A stretch of 64,000 bases of DNA from Gammaproteobacteria bacterium (GTDB lineage Bacteria > Pseudomonadota > Gammaproteobacteria > Ga0077536). The position numbers were made by a program, and so were the translations under genes. Of the stretch, positions 29,502-38,666 are shown piece by piece. Numbering within the stretch: position 1 is the first letter of the stretch; every line of letters starts with the position of its first letter. Location: positions 2,501-66,500 of the forward strand of contig JACPPA010000028.1 in assembly GCA_016191285.1 (NCBI GenBank), in the 5' to 3' direction. Under the pieces are notes generated by a model that saw only the letters and a program-made list of their open reading frames with translations, had not been told where the DNA came from and made no database searches.

Positions 29502-31559
29502 CTATTCGCTTATGCATACGGGAAAAGCGAGTCTAAATTCCGTCCCCGGTGTTCGGTTCTGCGCTTCTACACCGCCACCCATTGCGCGCATCAACTCTTG
29601 GACCAGGGCGAGCCCAATGCCAGTACCCACGGTTTCGCGCGTGAGTTCATTCGCGCCGCGGTAAAACAATTTAAAGATTTTTTTTAGCTGATCGCGCGCT
29701 ACTCCGGGACCATGGTCGCGAACGCTCAACACCGAAGTCGTATCGGAGTGCGACCACGCGATATCTATGACTTTGTACTCCGCGTCGCGAGCGAATTTGA
29801 GCGCGTTATCGACCAGATTGATCACGATTTGGATGAAGTTATCGGGATCCACCAGAATCGCCGTGTTCAATTCGGGTGTGTCGGCGAAATTCAGCGCAAA
29901 TCCGGCGCGGTCAAGTTGCGTCGTAAGCTTCGAACGCATGAGATCGCTCAACTCACCGAGCGTCATGGCCTTAAGCGTCGGCGGAGTTTCGTTACGCGTT
30001 AGGCGCGCGAGCTGGAGCACGTTCGAGATCAAGCGCGACAGGCGTTCGCTCTCGCCGTGGATAAATTCGTAATAGGTCTTTTTCTTTTCCTCCGGCGCCC
30101 AGCCTTCGCGCAGCATTTCGCCGTACAGGCGGATCGAAGTAAGCGGCGTTCTAAGTTCATGGCTTACGGCGGAGACGAAATCCTGCTGTTGGCGGGTGAG
30201 GTCGATTTGTTTCGCGCCGAAGCGATAAATGACGACGCCACCAGTGGCGATTACTAACAACAATATTCCGGCGGCCCAAGCTACCACCACCGCGCCGGTG
30301 CCAACTGGCAACCGCGTGATGCTGAATAATAAATTGAGTTCGTTAAACGGCGCCGAAAGATGCGACTGATACAGCACGGTGCCCGTAAAGTCGCGCGTCT
30401 CGGGATCGTAACCGGGCTTGGCGAGCCCGCGATAAGTGGCAAGCACCTCGTCGCGATAACCAACGATTAGCGCGGTGGTTTGCGCCAACGACGAGGCTTC
30501 AAAGACCTCCGCCAATAGTCCACGTAGCAGGGCGGCCCGTTCGAATACCGCGCCCTGAACATAACGCCGCCCTTCGCGCCAAACTTTACGGAATAGCACC
30601 GCGTGTCCGCTATCGATCTGCGCAAACTGGAATCCGTCGAGTTCACTCTCAAAGGTGTGAATTCGCACGTCGTATTGTTTCGATCTAGCGGGTAAGGGTG
30701 ACGTTGCCGGCAGCGCATTTTGTTCCTTGCGCGCACTGTCTTTGGCTAATGTTTTGGTTTGTTGTCGCCGCTCTTCGACCGCGTCCTTGGCGGGCGCATC
30801 CGCCTCAAAGCGCGCGTTGAAGCGATTGTCGAGCTTGAGATCCTCGATCCGTCCAAGCGTTGCCGCACGCTTTTTCTCGTTGAGCCCGCTATTAAGTTGA
30901 TCAAATCGTTGTTGCTCGGGAGCGACCGCCCCGCGCTCGATAAGCCGATCGGCCAGACCCGGTTCGGCATCGCGCTTGGCCTGCAGTGCGGGTGTGGCAT
31001 CCCGCGCGACCTGTATCGCCGCACTCCCGGCAATCGAGGCCGCCATGTCTAGCAGCGGCGCGCGACCGCCGCGCGCAAGTCGATTCGTGGCCAGGATTTC
31101 GGTCATCCGCGCGACCAGCGCTTGGCGTTGCCGCAGTTCATCCGTCGATATACCGTAGGCCGCCACCGGGGCGGCTGCCTCTGGGAGCAAGGGTGAGCTT
31201 AACGCGCCAAGATCATCTATTTGAAAATACCCGATGAGACCGGGGATCGAGTCGGCGCCCGGAAGTTGTGAAAGAGGCGAACGCTGCACGAAGTTCGCCG
31301 CTTTATCTCCACTCACCGCCAGAAATTCATAATCCGTGAAGGCGCGCGCGTTCTCGCGTGCGATCAACTTGACGACCGCGGCGTCGATTCGCCCGGTTAA
31401 CTCTTCGGCCTGCGTGCGGCTCTGGTGGAACGCGGCCCATTTCAATTGATCGAACGCTTGATAAATCAGCAACGCGGTGGGCACGAGTAGCGCGACGATG
31501 AACGCCACCATCCATCGGCGGAGTATTGCCTTATCCCAGCCGGACAATCGCGTGCGCAT
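29502..31559 (-). CDS. membrane sensor histidine kinase
   Basis: A 685-residue kinase. One helix lies at about residues 16-35 (WMVAFIVALLVPTALLIY), then a large periplasmic region of roughly 385 residues rich in Ala, Arg and Glu, a second helix near 423-447, and the kinase core: H467 in VSHELRTPLTSIRLYGEM, NLVDNALKFARDAEY, RDHGPGVA, and TGIGLALVQELMRAMGG. No HAMP domain is obvious. The sensory region is unfamiliar and may detect envelope state. It lies 4 bp after the response-regulator gene and its likely target operon (PspA/VWA) is divergent. Confidence 0.9.
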   Translation of the reverse strand: MRTRLSGWDKAILRRWMVAFIVALLVPTALLIYQAFDQLKWAAFHQSRTQAEELTGRIDAAVVKLIARENARAFTDYEFLAVSGDKAANFVQRSPLSQLPGADSIPGLIGYFQIDDLGALSSPLLPEAAAPVAAYGISTDELRQRQALVARMTEILATNRLARGGRAPLLDMAASIAGSAAIQVARDATPALQAKRDAEPGLADRLIERGAVAPEQQRFDQLNSGLNEKKRAATLGRIEDLKLDNRFNARFEADAPAKDAVEERRQQTKTLAKDSARKEQNALPATSPLPARSKQYDVRIHTFESELDGFQFAQIDSGHAVLFRKVWREGRRYVQGAVFERAALLRGLLAEVFEASSLAQTTALIVGYRDEVLATYRGLAKPGYDPETRDFTGTVLYQSHLSAPFNELNLLFSITRLPVGTGAVVVAWAAGILLLVIATGGVVIYRFGAKQIDLTRQQQDFVSAVSHELRTPLTSIRLYGEMLREGWAPEEKKKTYYEFIHGESERLSRLISNVLQLARLTRNETPPTLKAMTLGELSDLMRSKLTTQLDRAGFALNFADTPELNTAILVDPDNFIQIVINLVDNALKFARDAEYKVIDIAWSHSDTTSVLSVRDHGPGVARDQLKKIFKLFYRGANELTRETVGTGIGLALVQELMRAMGGGVEAQNRTPGTEFRLAFPVCISE

Positions 31560-31563
31560 TATG

Positions 31564-32265
31564 CTAGTGAACGAGCAACCGATAACCGGCGCCGCGCACG
31601 GTGATTAGAACCTGCGGCGTCGTTGGGTCGAGTTCGATCTTGCGCCGTAATTTTGCGATGTGAATATCGACCGTGCGCGTTTCGAGATCTAAGTGTTTGG
31701 CGTAGCCCCAGACCTCGTGTAGCAACTCGTCGCGACTCACCGGGCGTTCGGCACGCGCGTGTAAGCACTGCAAGATCTCGATCTCGCGCCGCGTGAACGC
31801 CAGCGCCTCGCTACCGCGTCGACCACTCAAGTTCGCCGCATCTATCTCCAAGGAATCGCCGAGGCGCAAGACCTGTAACGATTCGTCGTTGACGCGCGTT
31901 CGGCGCAATACGGCTTGTACGCGGAGCACTAATTGCGCGACCGAAAAAGGTTTCCCCACATAATCGTCGGCGCCTAGGCTCAAGCCCTGGATGATATCCG
32001 CGTCGCTGGTTTTAGCAGTCAGTAGGATGATGGGTTGCGCGCGATCGTTTAAGCGGACGCGATTGCAGATCTCGAAGCCATTAATACCGGGCAACATCAC
32101 ATCCAATAAAATTAAATCGAAAGCGCCGGTCAATGCCTTCCGCAAACCCTCGTGACCGTCGACGGCGCTCTCGACGGTAAAGCCATGGAAAACGAACACG
32201 TCCGTCAAGCCGCCGCGGATCGCGACTTCATCTTCCACGATTAATAGGTGTGGCTTGCGAGACAT
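31564..32265 (-). CDS. OmpR/PhoB-family response regulator
   Basis: A receiver domain (LLIVEDEVAIRGGL, phospho-acceptor Asp in LILLDVMLPGINGFE, Lys in VGKPFSVAQLV) is followed by a winged-helix DNA-binding domain (FTRREIEILQCLHARAERPVSRDELLHEVWGY, then RTVDIHIAKLRRKIE). About 233 residues is normal. ATG 32265 (MSRKPHLLIVEDE) is preferred over an upstream ATG that adds nine residues. It is transcribed ahead of and with the kinase. An 11-bp-spaced TGTAAAT repeat in its promoter region fits OmpR-family binding. Confidence 0.92.
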   Translation of the reverse strand: MSRKPHLLIVEDEVAIRGGLTDVFVFHGFTVESAVDGHEGLRKALTGAFDLILLDVMLPGINGFEICNRVRLNDRAQPIILLTAKTSDADIIQGLSLGADDYVGKPFSVAQLVLRVQAVLRRTRVNDESLQVLRLGDSLEIDAANLSGRRGSEALAFTRREIEILQCLHARAERPVSRDELLHEVWGYAKHLDLETRTVDIHIAKLRRKIELDPTTPQVLITVRGAGYRLLVH

Positions 32266-32298
32266 GCGCACTAGCCTAGCAGCCCGGCGCATGGCGCA

Positions 32299-32316
32299 TG
32301 TAAATTTTTTGTAAAT
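32299..32316. promoter_or_regulatory. 11-bp-spaced direct repeat (OmpR/PhoB-type half-sites)
   Basis: Two TGTAAAT heptamers start exactly 11 bp apart, separated by TTTT, in the 143-bp gap between the response regulator and the divergent PspA operon. Tandem sites at one helical turn are the usual target of OmpR/PhoB-family dimers. Binding by the adjacent regulator is inferred. Confidence 0.5.
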
Positions 32317-32408
32317 CCGGGTCTATCGATTTTACCAAACCATGCCTAAAAGTGAGGGCGGCTACGGCCTAGACTTGCGCCCAGTTTAATCGCCACTGGA
32401 GACAAAAC

Positions 32409-32954
32409 ATGGCCCTGCTACGACGACTAACGCGGCTGTTCCGCGCTGACCTGCACGCCGTACTCGATCGCATTGAAGAACCGGTCGCCCTGCTCCGGCA
32501 AGCGGTGCGTGAGATGGAAGATGCGTTGCGTGAAGACGAGCAACGCGCGAAATTTCTAACCCATGAGCAGAGTGAGCTCGCAACGCGCTCGGCAGAGGCC
32601 GAACGCATGCTGAGCGAACTTGAAACCAAGCTCGATCTCTGTTTCGACGCGGACGAAACCGACCTCGCACGCAGCCTGGTTAAACGCAAACTCGAACTCG
32701 AGGGGGCGCGCGTGCGACATGGCAACCGGCACGCGGGACTGTCGAAACAACTCGTCGAGTTGCAAACGCGGATCGCGAATCACCGCGATCGGCTGGATGG
32801 CATGCGCCAGAAACTGGATCTGCTAGGCGAGGAGGAAGCAGACCGGTGCGAACCTAATTTCGCCGGCGGGGTAGGTGTCAGTGAGTGCGTGGTCGCGGAT
32901 GACGAGATCGAGATCGCCTGGCTGCAGGAAAAGCGTCGCCGGGGTTTGTCATGA
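32409..32954 (+). CDS. PspA/IM30-family protein
   Basis: A 181-residue, almost entirely helical coiled-coil protein. It opens MALLRRLTRLFRADLHAVLDRIEEP, the amphipathic helix and start of a PspA/Vipp1 domain, followed by long heptad stretches (LREDEQRAKFLTHEQSELAT, ARSLVKRKLELEGARVRHG). It is shorter than PspA (about 220 residues), with an odd acidic tail. PspA-family proteins assemble on damaged inner membrane. GGAG precedes the ATG. Its stop overlaps the start of the next gene by 4 bp, and it begins a three-gene operon with a membrane protein and a VWA protein. Confidence 0.82.
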   Translation: MALLRRLTRLFRADLHAVLDRIEEPVALLRQAVREMEDALREDEQRAKFLTHEQSELATRSAEAERMLSELETKLDLCFDADETDLARSLVKRKLELEGARVRHGNRHAGLSKQLVELQTRIANHRDRLDGMRQKLDLLGEEEADRCEPNFAGGVGVSECVVADDEIEIAWLQEKRRRGLS

Positions 32955-33520
32955 ATCGCCCAACCTTTCTTCAAGGCGCGCTCGCCGGATTGTCCGCGAG
33001 CGTAGTCGGCGCCGGTGGTTTTTGGACGCTTGGTTTAGTAATCGGTACCGACCCCGCGTTGCGGCTGGTCGTCGCCGTGCTTAGTTTGGCCTATGCCGTT
33101 TATTTGCTTAAGCAATGCGCGGGGCGCACCGGTCGCGCGGTTACCGTGGCGGTGTGGTTGGTGGGCGCGGCGGGGTTATGGTTTGCCGCACCGTCGTTGC
33201 TGACCTACGTGATTGCCCACGTCTTGTTCGTGTGGTTGATCCGTGCGCTTAAGTTCTACGCGAGCCTTCTCACCGCGCTCGCCGATTTGGGGCTGTGTGC
33301 GGTCAGTGTCGCAGCAGCCACGGCCGCCGCGCTCCATACCGGCAGTGTCCTGCTCAGTTTGTGGTGTTTCTTTCTAATTCAAGCCTTGTGGATCGCGATC
33401 CCGCCGACGCTTCAATCCGCTGCGCGACCCACTTCAGCGCCGCCGACCGCTGATGATCGTTTTCAACACGCGTACACGGTGGCCGAAGCCGCCGTGCGCA
33501 AACTCGCCGCTCTTAATTAA
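32951..33520 (+). CDS. multi-pass membrane protein of unknown function
   Basis: A 189-residue protein with about five hydrophobic helices between residues 8 and 155 (SVVGAGGFWTLGLVIG, LRLVVAVLSLAYAVYLL, VTVAVWLVGAAGLWFA, VIAHVLFVWLIRALKF, LLSLWCFFLIQALWIAI) and a short polar tail. I do not recognise a named family. The ATG overlaps the PspA stop by 4 bp (ATGA), and a VWA gene follows after 19 bp, so it may be the membrane anchor for a PspA-centred envelope-stress complex. That role is inference from context. Confidence 0.8.
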   Translation: MNRPTFLQGALAGLSASVVGAGGFWTLGLVIGTDPALRLVVAVLSLAYAVYLLKQCAGRTGRAVTVAVWLVGAAGLWFAAPSLLTYVIAHVLFVWLIRALKFYASLLTALADLGLCAVSVAAATAAALHTGSVLLSLWCFFLIQALWIAIPPTLQSAARPTSAPPTADDRFQHAYTVAEAAVRKLAALN

Positions 33521-33539
33521 TTGACAGGAGTAATTTCAG

Positions 33540-34757
33540 ATGAAATCGAAACTAATTGCCGTCGCCCTATTCACCGGCACCGTCGCCAGCGTGGCGTTTT
33601 ATCCGGCGTATAAAAGCCTTGGTGCGGTGACCAATTCGCCCATCGCCGCCGTGATCCCCACGCATTCCTTTGTATCGATCAATAACACACGGCCGGTGGT
33701 CGAGGTGGTCTTCGTGTTGGATGCGACTGGCAGCATGAGCGGCCTCATCCAAGCCGCCAAGGAAAAGATCTGGTCGATCGCGACCACCATGGCCTCCGCG
33801 CAACCAGCGCCTTTGATCAAGGTGGGGTTGGTGGCGTTTCGCGATCGCGGTGATGAATACGTGACGAAAATGATCGATTTATCGTCCGATCTCGATTCGG
33901 TCTACGCGAGACTGATGGATATTCGGGCGGATGGTGGTGGCGATGGTCCCGAGAGCGTCAATCAGGCGTTGGCCGACGCGGTAAATAAAATGTCATGGAG
34001 CACGGATCAAAAAGCCTATAAAGCCGTGTTCCTGGTCGGCGACGCGGCGCCGCACATGGATTATCAAGATGACGTGAAGTATCCGGTGACGCTGAGCGTC
34101 GCGCGGGCGAAGGGCATCACCGTTAATACCATTCAGTGCGGCCAGGACCCACAGACCTTGCACGAGTGGCGGCAGATCGCGACGCTGGCGGGTGGCGACT
34201 ATTTCCAAGTCGATCAAGCGGGTAGTGCGGTGGCGATGACCACACCCTTTGATGAGAAGCTCGCGCGTTTGTCGGAGAAACTCGACGGCACCCGGCTTTA
34301 CTATGGGAATAAGGAAGATAAGGAAAAGCAGGCCCTCAAGGTGGCCGCCTCGGATAAGGTGCACGCCGAGGCCTCGGTTGAATCACGCGCGCGCCGGGCG
34401 ACCTTTAATGCTTCCGCCAGCGGCGCGACCAATTTACTCGGCGACAACGAGTTGGTGGACGATGTGACCAGTGGTCGCGTCGAATTCGGTAAGATCAATC
34501 AAGCGCAATTGCCGGCGACCCTGCAAGCGCTGGCGCCGTCCGAGCAACAAGCCAAGATCGCCGAGACCGCGCGCCAGCGCGATGAGCTAAAAAAGGCGAT
34601 CGGCGCGATTGCTGATCAACGCACGGACTATCTGAAACGCGAAGTCGCCAAAGCAGGCGGCGCCAAGGATTCGCTCGATGCAAAGCTCCTTAGCACCGTG
34701 CGCAAACAGGCCGCTACTAAAGGCCTGCACTACGAGGCCGACGCGCCGCAGTATTGA
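33540..34757 (+). CDS. exported von Willebrand factor A domain protein
   Basis: A 405-residue protein with an N-terminal hydrophobic signal (LIAVALFTGTVASVAF) and a VWA domain from about residue 54. The MIDAS metal site is FVLDATGSMSG, with a supporting Thr/Asp in FRDRGDEYVTKM and FLVGDAAPHMDY. The C-terminal third is helical and charged (QQAKIAETARQRDELKKAIG). It has AGGAG before the ATG and is the third gene of the PspA operon. VWA proteins bind partners through the metal, so it may assemble periplasmic proteins under envelope stress. Confidence 0.85.
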   Translation: MKSKLIAVALFTGTVASVAFYPAYKSLGAVTNSPIAAVIPTHSFVSINNTRPVVEVVFVLDATGSMSGLIQAAKEKIWSIATTMASAQPAPLIKVGLVAFRDRGDEYVTKMIDLSSDLDSVYARLMDIRADGGGDGPESVNQALADAVNKMSWSTDQKAYKAVFLVGDAAPHMDYQDDVKYPVTLSVARAKGITVNTIQCGQDPQTLHEWRQIATLAGGDYFQVDQAGSAVAMTTPFDEKLARLSEKLDGTRLYYGNKEDKEKQALKVAASDKVHAEASVESRARRATFNASASGATNLLGDNELVDDVTSGRVEFGKINQAQLPATLQALAPSEQQAKIAETARQRDELKKAIGAIADQRTDYLKREVAKAGGAKDSLDAKLLSTVRKQAATKGLHYEADAPQY

Positions 34758-34791
34758 GCACCATCGTCAATCGCGTTACTGGTGGGCGCTT

Positions 34792-34856
34792 TGTGGGAGT
34801 GGCTTTAGCCGCGAAGGGGCTTTGATAAAGATTCGAAGCTCAAAGCGGCTCCCACA
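34792..34856. repeat. REP-like palindrome, copy 1 (degenerate)
   Basis: TGTGGGAGTGGCTTTAGCCG on the left and GCGGCTCCCACA on the right face each other around a central AAAGATTCGAA region. It shares its core with the copies at 35942, 45302 and 58884. It lies between the VWA gene and argC. Confidence 0.7.
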
Positions 34857-34945
34857 AACCCAATGCGTCCGCGAACATCCCTGAGACTTCCCCAGACTCC
34901 GATACCCGGCTACGCTTAGCGTCCTTCGTTTCTGGAAACCTGACC

Positions 34946-35911
34946 ATGACCGCGCGGATCTTTATTGATGGCGAAGTCGGCACCACCGGATTACAGATCC
35001 GGACGCGCTTGGCCGCGCGCGCCGACGTCACGTTGGTCAGTCTCCCCGCTGCGCGGCGCAAAGATGGGCCAGCGCGAACCGATTTGTTGAATTCAGTCGA
35101 TTTGGTCGTGTTGTGCCTGCCCGACGCGGCCGCGCGCGAAGCAGTGACGATGATCGTTAATCCGCATGTGCGCGTGATCGACGCCAGCAGCGCGCACCGA
35201 GTTTCTCCGGGTTGGGTTTATGGCTTTCCGGAGATGAACACGGGACATGCTGCGGAAATCGCGCGCGCCAAGCGCGTTACCAATCCGGGGTGTTATCCGA
35301 CTGGTGCGATTGCGTTGTTGCGGCCGTTAATTGCGGCCGGAATTATTCCAGAGAAGTTTCCGATCACCGTCAACGCGGTCTCGGGTTATAGCGGTGGCGG
35401 ACGGGGTTTGATCACTCGCTATGAAGATCCGGCGGCGCCCGATCGGCTCGAATCGCCATTCTGGATCTATGGTCTCGGTCTCGAACATAAACATGTGCCG
35501 GAGATGCGCGTCCATTCGCTGCTCGCGAATCGGCCGTTGTTCGTGCCCAGTGTCGGACGCTACGCGCAAGGCATGATCGTGCAAGTGCCGCTGCAGTGCT
35601 GGGCTTTGCCCGGTAAGCCGTCGGCGGCGGATCTCCAGGCGATTCTCGCCGCGGCGTATCGCGGGTGTGAGTTTGTGACGGTCGCCGGACTCGCCCAAGC
35701 GCAAGCAATAGAACGGCTGGATCCAGAAGCCTGCAACGACACTAATGAAATGCGGTTGTATTGCTTCGGCAATGACGAGCGGCAACAGGTGGTGCTCGCG
35801 GCGGTACTCGATAATCTCGGCAAAGGGGCAGCGGGCGCGGCCGTGCAAAACATGAACTTGATGCTGGGTTTGGACCCAACCGCGGGCCTCACGCGTCGCG
35901 CGGCCGCGTAG
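34946..35911 (+). CDS. argC: N-acetyl-gamma-glutamyl-phosphate reductase, type 2
   Basis: This catalyses the third step of arginine synthesis, NADPH reduction of N-acetylglutamyl phosphate to the semialdehyde. IFIDGEVGTTGLQIRTRL binds the nucleotide, C116 in VTNPGCYPTGAIALLRPL is the acylated thiol, and the short 321-residue form with SGYSGGGRGLI and NMNLMLGLD marks the type 2 (PRK11863) class. No other arg genes are near. It stands alone between two REP-like palindromes, so it is probably monocistronic. Confidence 0.93.
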   Translation: MTARIFIDGEVGTTGLQIRTRLAARADVTLVSLPAARRKDGPARTDLLNSVDLVVLCLPDAAAREAVTMIVNPHVRVIDASSAHRVSPGWVYGFPEMNTGHAAEIARAKRVTNPGCYPTGAIALLRPLIAAGIIPEKFPITVNAVSGYSGGGRGLITRYEDPAAPDRLESPFWIYGLGLEHKHVPEMRVHSLLANRPLFVPSVGRYAQGMIVQVPLQCWALPGKPSAADLQAILAAAYRGCEFVTVAGLAQAQAIERLDPEACNDTNEMRLYCFGNDERQQVVLAAVLDNLGKGAAGAAVQNMNLMLGLDPTAGLTRRAAA

Positions 35912-35941
35912 TAGCGCTCTCAAAAATGCTTATGGCCCGTG

Positions 35942-36007
35942 GTGGGAGCCGCTTTAGCGGCGAATCGGCCTTTCCCAGTAAAGATTCGCCGCTAAAGCGG
36001 CTCCCAC
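35942..36007. repeat. REP-like palindrome, copy 2 (intact)
   Basis: A perfect 25-bp inverted repeat (arms 35942-35966 and 35983-36007) with core GGGAGCCGCTTTAGCGGCGA and a 16-nt centre. It is the best-preserved copy of a family found four times in this window, always between genes, and here lies between argC and the dioxygenase. Confidence 0.85.
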
Positions 36008-36062
36008 AAGCGAAACGCGCCGATTTATTAAAGTCCATTGTCGGACAACACTAGGAATCTTG

Positions 36063-36905
36063 ATGGACGCTTATAAATACATCGACGTCCGGCCGCTCGC
36101 GGGCGCGGTCGGCGCCGAAATTAGCGGCATCGATCTCGCGCAGCCGGTGAGTGCGAGCGCCGTGGCTGAAATTCGCCAAGCCTGGCTTGCGCACGGCGTG
36201 GTGTTTTTCCGCGGTCAAACCCTTGCGCCAGCCGCGTTTCAAAATTTTGCCGAACGCTTCGGTGAAGTTATCGAATATCCGTTCGTGAAGGGCATTGAAG
36301 GCTTTCCGCTGATTATTCCGGTGCTCAAGTTGGCGCACGAACGCAACAATTTCGGCGGGATCTGGCACACCGACACCGCATATCTCGAAACGCCGCCGAT
36401 GGCGACCATGCTCATCGCACGCGAAGTGCCGCCGTTCGGCGGCGACACCCTTTTCGCCAGTGGCTATGCGGCTTTTGAAGCGCTTTCGCCGACCATGCAG
36501 CACCTGCTCGAAAGCTTGCGCGGCATGAATACCTCGGCTAAAGCGGATGTCACCAAGACGCGTGAAGATCGCATCAAGGAAGCCGGCACTGAACAGGCGA
36601 AGCGCGAATTCGTCGCCGAACACCCGGTGGTCCGTACGCATCCGGAGACCGGCCGCAAAGCGCTGTATGTCAATTTTGGACATACGGCGCGCTTCGCCGG
36701 CATGACCGACGAAGAAAGCAAACCACTGCTTGATTTCCTCTTTGCCCATCAAGTGCGGCCGGAGTTTACCTGTCGCTTCAGCTGGGGCGTCGGCTCGCTG
36801 GCGTTTTGGGACAATCGCTGTGTCTTGCACAATCCAGTCAACGATTATCACGGCTACAAGCGGTTGCTCCATCGGGTGACGTTGAAGGGCGATACGCCGC
36901 GCTAG
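36063..36905 (+). CDS. TauD/TfdA-family 2-oxoglutarate dioxygenase
   Basis: A non-heme Fe(II)/2-oxoglutarate dioxygenase of 280 residues. The iron facial triad is H102 and D104 in IWHTDTAYLE and a distal His in HRVTLKGD (near residue 270), with the nearby Arg for 2-oxoglutarate. It opens with YIDVRPLAGAVGAEISGIDL, the usual TauD/TfdA start. These enzymes hydroxylate taurine, aryloxyacetates or related acids, and the specific substrate is not evident. ATG 36063 is preferred over the TTG one codon upstream. It converges on a CoA ligase gene across a strong hairpin. Confidence 0.9.
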   Translation: MDAYKYIDVRPLAGAVGAEISGIDLAQPVSASAVAEIRQAWLAHGVVFFRGQTLAPAAFQNFAERFGEVIEYPFVKGIEGFPLIIPVLKLAHERNNFGGIWHTDTAYLETPPMATMLIAREVPPFGGDTLFASGYAAFEALSPTMQHLLESLRGMNTSAKADVTKTREDRIKEAGTEQAKREFVAEHPVVRTHPETGRKALYVNFGHTARFAGMTDEESKPLLDFLFAHQVRPEFTCRFSWGVGSLAFWDNRCVLHNPVNDYHGYKRLLHRVTLKGDTPR

Positions 36906-36916
36906 ATTATTTTTGC

Positions 36917-36963
36917 CCCCTTACCCCGGCCCTCTCCCCTTGTGGGAGGGCCGGGGTAAGGGG
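36917..36963. terminator. bidirectional terminator, 18-bp stem
   Basis: A perfect 18-bp stem (36917-36934 pairing with 36946-36963, core CCCCGGCCCTC/GAGGGCCGGGG) with an 11-nt loop sits between two convergent genes and is flanked by TTTTTG on the left. It resembles the CCCTCACCCCGGCCCTCTCC-type intergenic motif common in Proteobacteria. Confidence 0.7.
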
Positions 36964-36984
36964 TGAAAACTTCGCCGGTTGGTT

Positions 36985-38428
36985 TTACTTTATGCGCGCC
37001 GCGCGTAGCGCGCTTCGCCTTACCTTGCCGGCATCATCCCGTACCGGCGATGACACATATTCAAAGCTCTCAGGCACTTTATAGCGCGCGAGATACGTCG
37101 CGAGATGTGTCAGTAGCTCCGCATCCGAGACGCCGTACGGCGCATCCACGATGGCGTGGATGCGATTACCTAATTCCTCATCGGGCAATCCGATCACAGC
37201 ACTCGAACGGACCGCCGGATGCGCATCGAGCGCGGCTTCCACTTCCGCTGGATAAATGTTCGCACCACCACGCAAGATCATGTCGGTCTGCCGATCGGCT
37301 AGATACAAGTAGCCGTCTTCATCCATGTGACCCATATCGCCAAGCGATTCCCAGTCGCCCAAGCGTTTCGATTCCGCCCCGAGATAACGATACGTACTGT
37401 CCGGCCCCGTGGCGGCGCGCATATACACTTCGCCAATAACACCGGGTGGCGCTTCGCGGCCTTCGCCATCGAGAATTTTCATTTGCCCACCGGCCTGCGG
37501 CCTGCCGACCGAACCACGATGCGCCAGCCATTCAATGCCCGTGATCCAGGTCGTCGCCTGCGCCTCGGTGCCACCGTACAGTTCATGTACGCGGTCCGGA
37601 CCCAGCCAGTGAATCCACGCCTCTTTCAACCAGGCCGGACAGGGCGCCGCCATGTGGACCATGACGCGGAGTGACGCGCGGTCGAATTGATCACGCACGG
37701 CCGGATCGAGTCGCCAAATCCGATGCATCATCGTCGGCACCAGCAGTACGTAATCCACAGCGTAACGGGCGATGCATCTGAGGGTTTCCACCGGATCGAA
37801 TTTCGGCAACACCACCAGATGATTTCCGATCATCAGCGCGCGTCGAGAGACTGAATGGCGCGTTGTGATACAACGGCCCCGGCACGAAGTGCACCCGATT
37901 CGGCAGCATTTGATAAGCGCCTGCTTCGGGATCGAATTCGCCGCGAAACCCGGACAATATAAGTTTCGGCCGGCCCGTACTGCCGCCCGAGGTCGGCGCT
38001 TTCCAATGTCGCGCGACTTTATCGGGCAGTGGATCGTCCGCGAACGACGGGTCCGCCTCGAAATTCGCGGAGAGCACCGTACGCGAGCCGTGGGCGCCGG
38101 GATCGGCGCCAATCACCAACTTGGCGTTGGCGAGCTCGACAATCGCCGCGCGTTCATGGTGCGGCAAGCGATGCGACACGGGTTGCGGGGTGGCGCCGAG
38201 CTTCCACACGGCGACCGCCGCTTCATAGAACTGGAGACCATTCGGCAGCGCGATAGTGACTAAATCATTTTCCACCACGCCCAGCGCTTGATAGGCACGC
38301 GCCAGGCGGTTGGTGCGCTGCTCGAGCGCCAAGCGCGTGAGGGTTTCGCCTTCGAAAGTAATCGCGGGCCGTGCGGGGTCTTGCGCCGCTAGCCACGCAA
38401 AGAGACGGCCGATGGGCATTAGGGACAT
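36985..38428 (-). pseudogene. AMP-dependent acyl-CoA ligase, frameshifted
   Basis: This is an ANL-superfamily acyl-CoA synthetase split between two frames. The N-terminal frame (38428 down to about 37840) has the ATP loop APTSGGSTGRPKLIL and PGPLYHNAPFSLS. The C-terminal frame (about 37850 to 36985) has VHELYGGTEA, LGDMGHMDEDGYLYLADR and DDAGKVRRSALR. Joined at about 37835-37860 with one base skipped, they give a full ligase of about 480 residues. The rest is well conserved, so either the break is recent or it is a sequencing error. If real, the gene is inactive. It is divergent from the intact ligase at 38667. Confidence 0.85.
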
Positions 38429-38460
38429 TTGCCGGTGCTCATGTTTCGGGTGCGCCGGAA

Positions 38461-38660
38461 TTCTAGCGCTTCCTAGAGTTCATCTCAAAAATAGTCATGG
38501 TCGCGCTGGGGTCCAGTTTTGTGCAGTTCAAGGCGCGAGGAGGAGTCATAGGGGTTCTATGGCGACGACGAGCAACGCCGTAGCGTGGTTCGAGAGCAAG
38601 CGACCCCTATATATCGTTATGGGGAAGGTTCATTGCGGGACAGCGCACTAGATACTTTGC
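38461..38660. other. gap between the two divergent CoA ligases
   Basis: I see no credible gene. It must hold both promoters. A stretch around 38525-38600 (GCGCGAGGAGGAGTCATAGG, then GACGACGAGCAACGCC) has the look of intergenic repeats seen in other Proteobacteria, but I cannot confirm a second copy in this window. Confidence 0.35.
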
Positions 38661-38666
38661 CATGAG

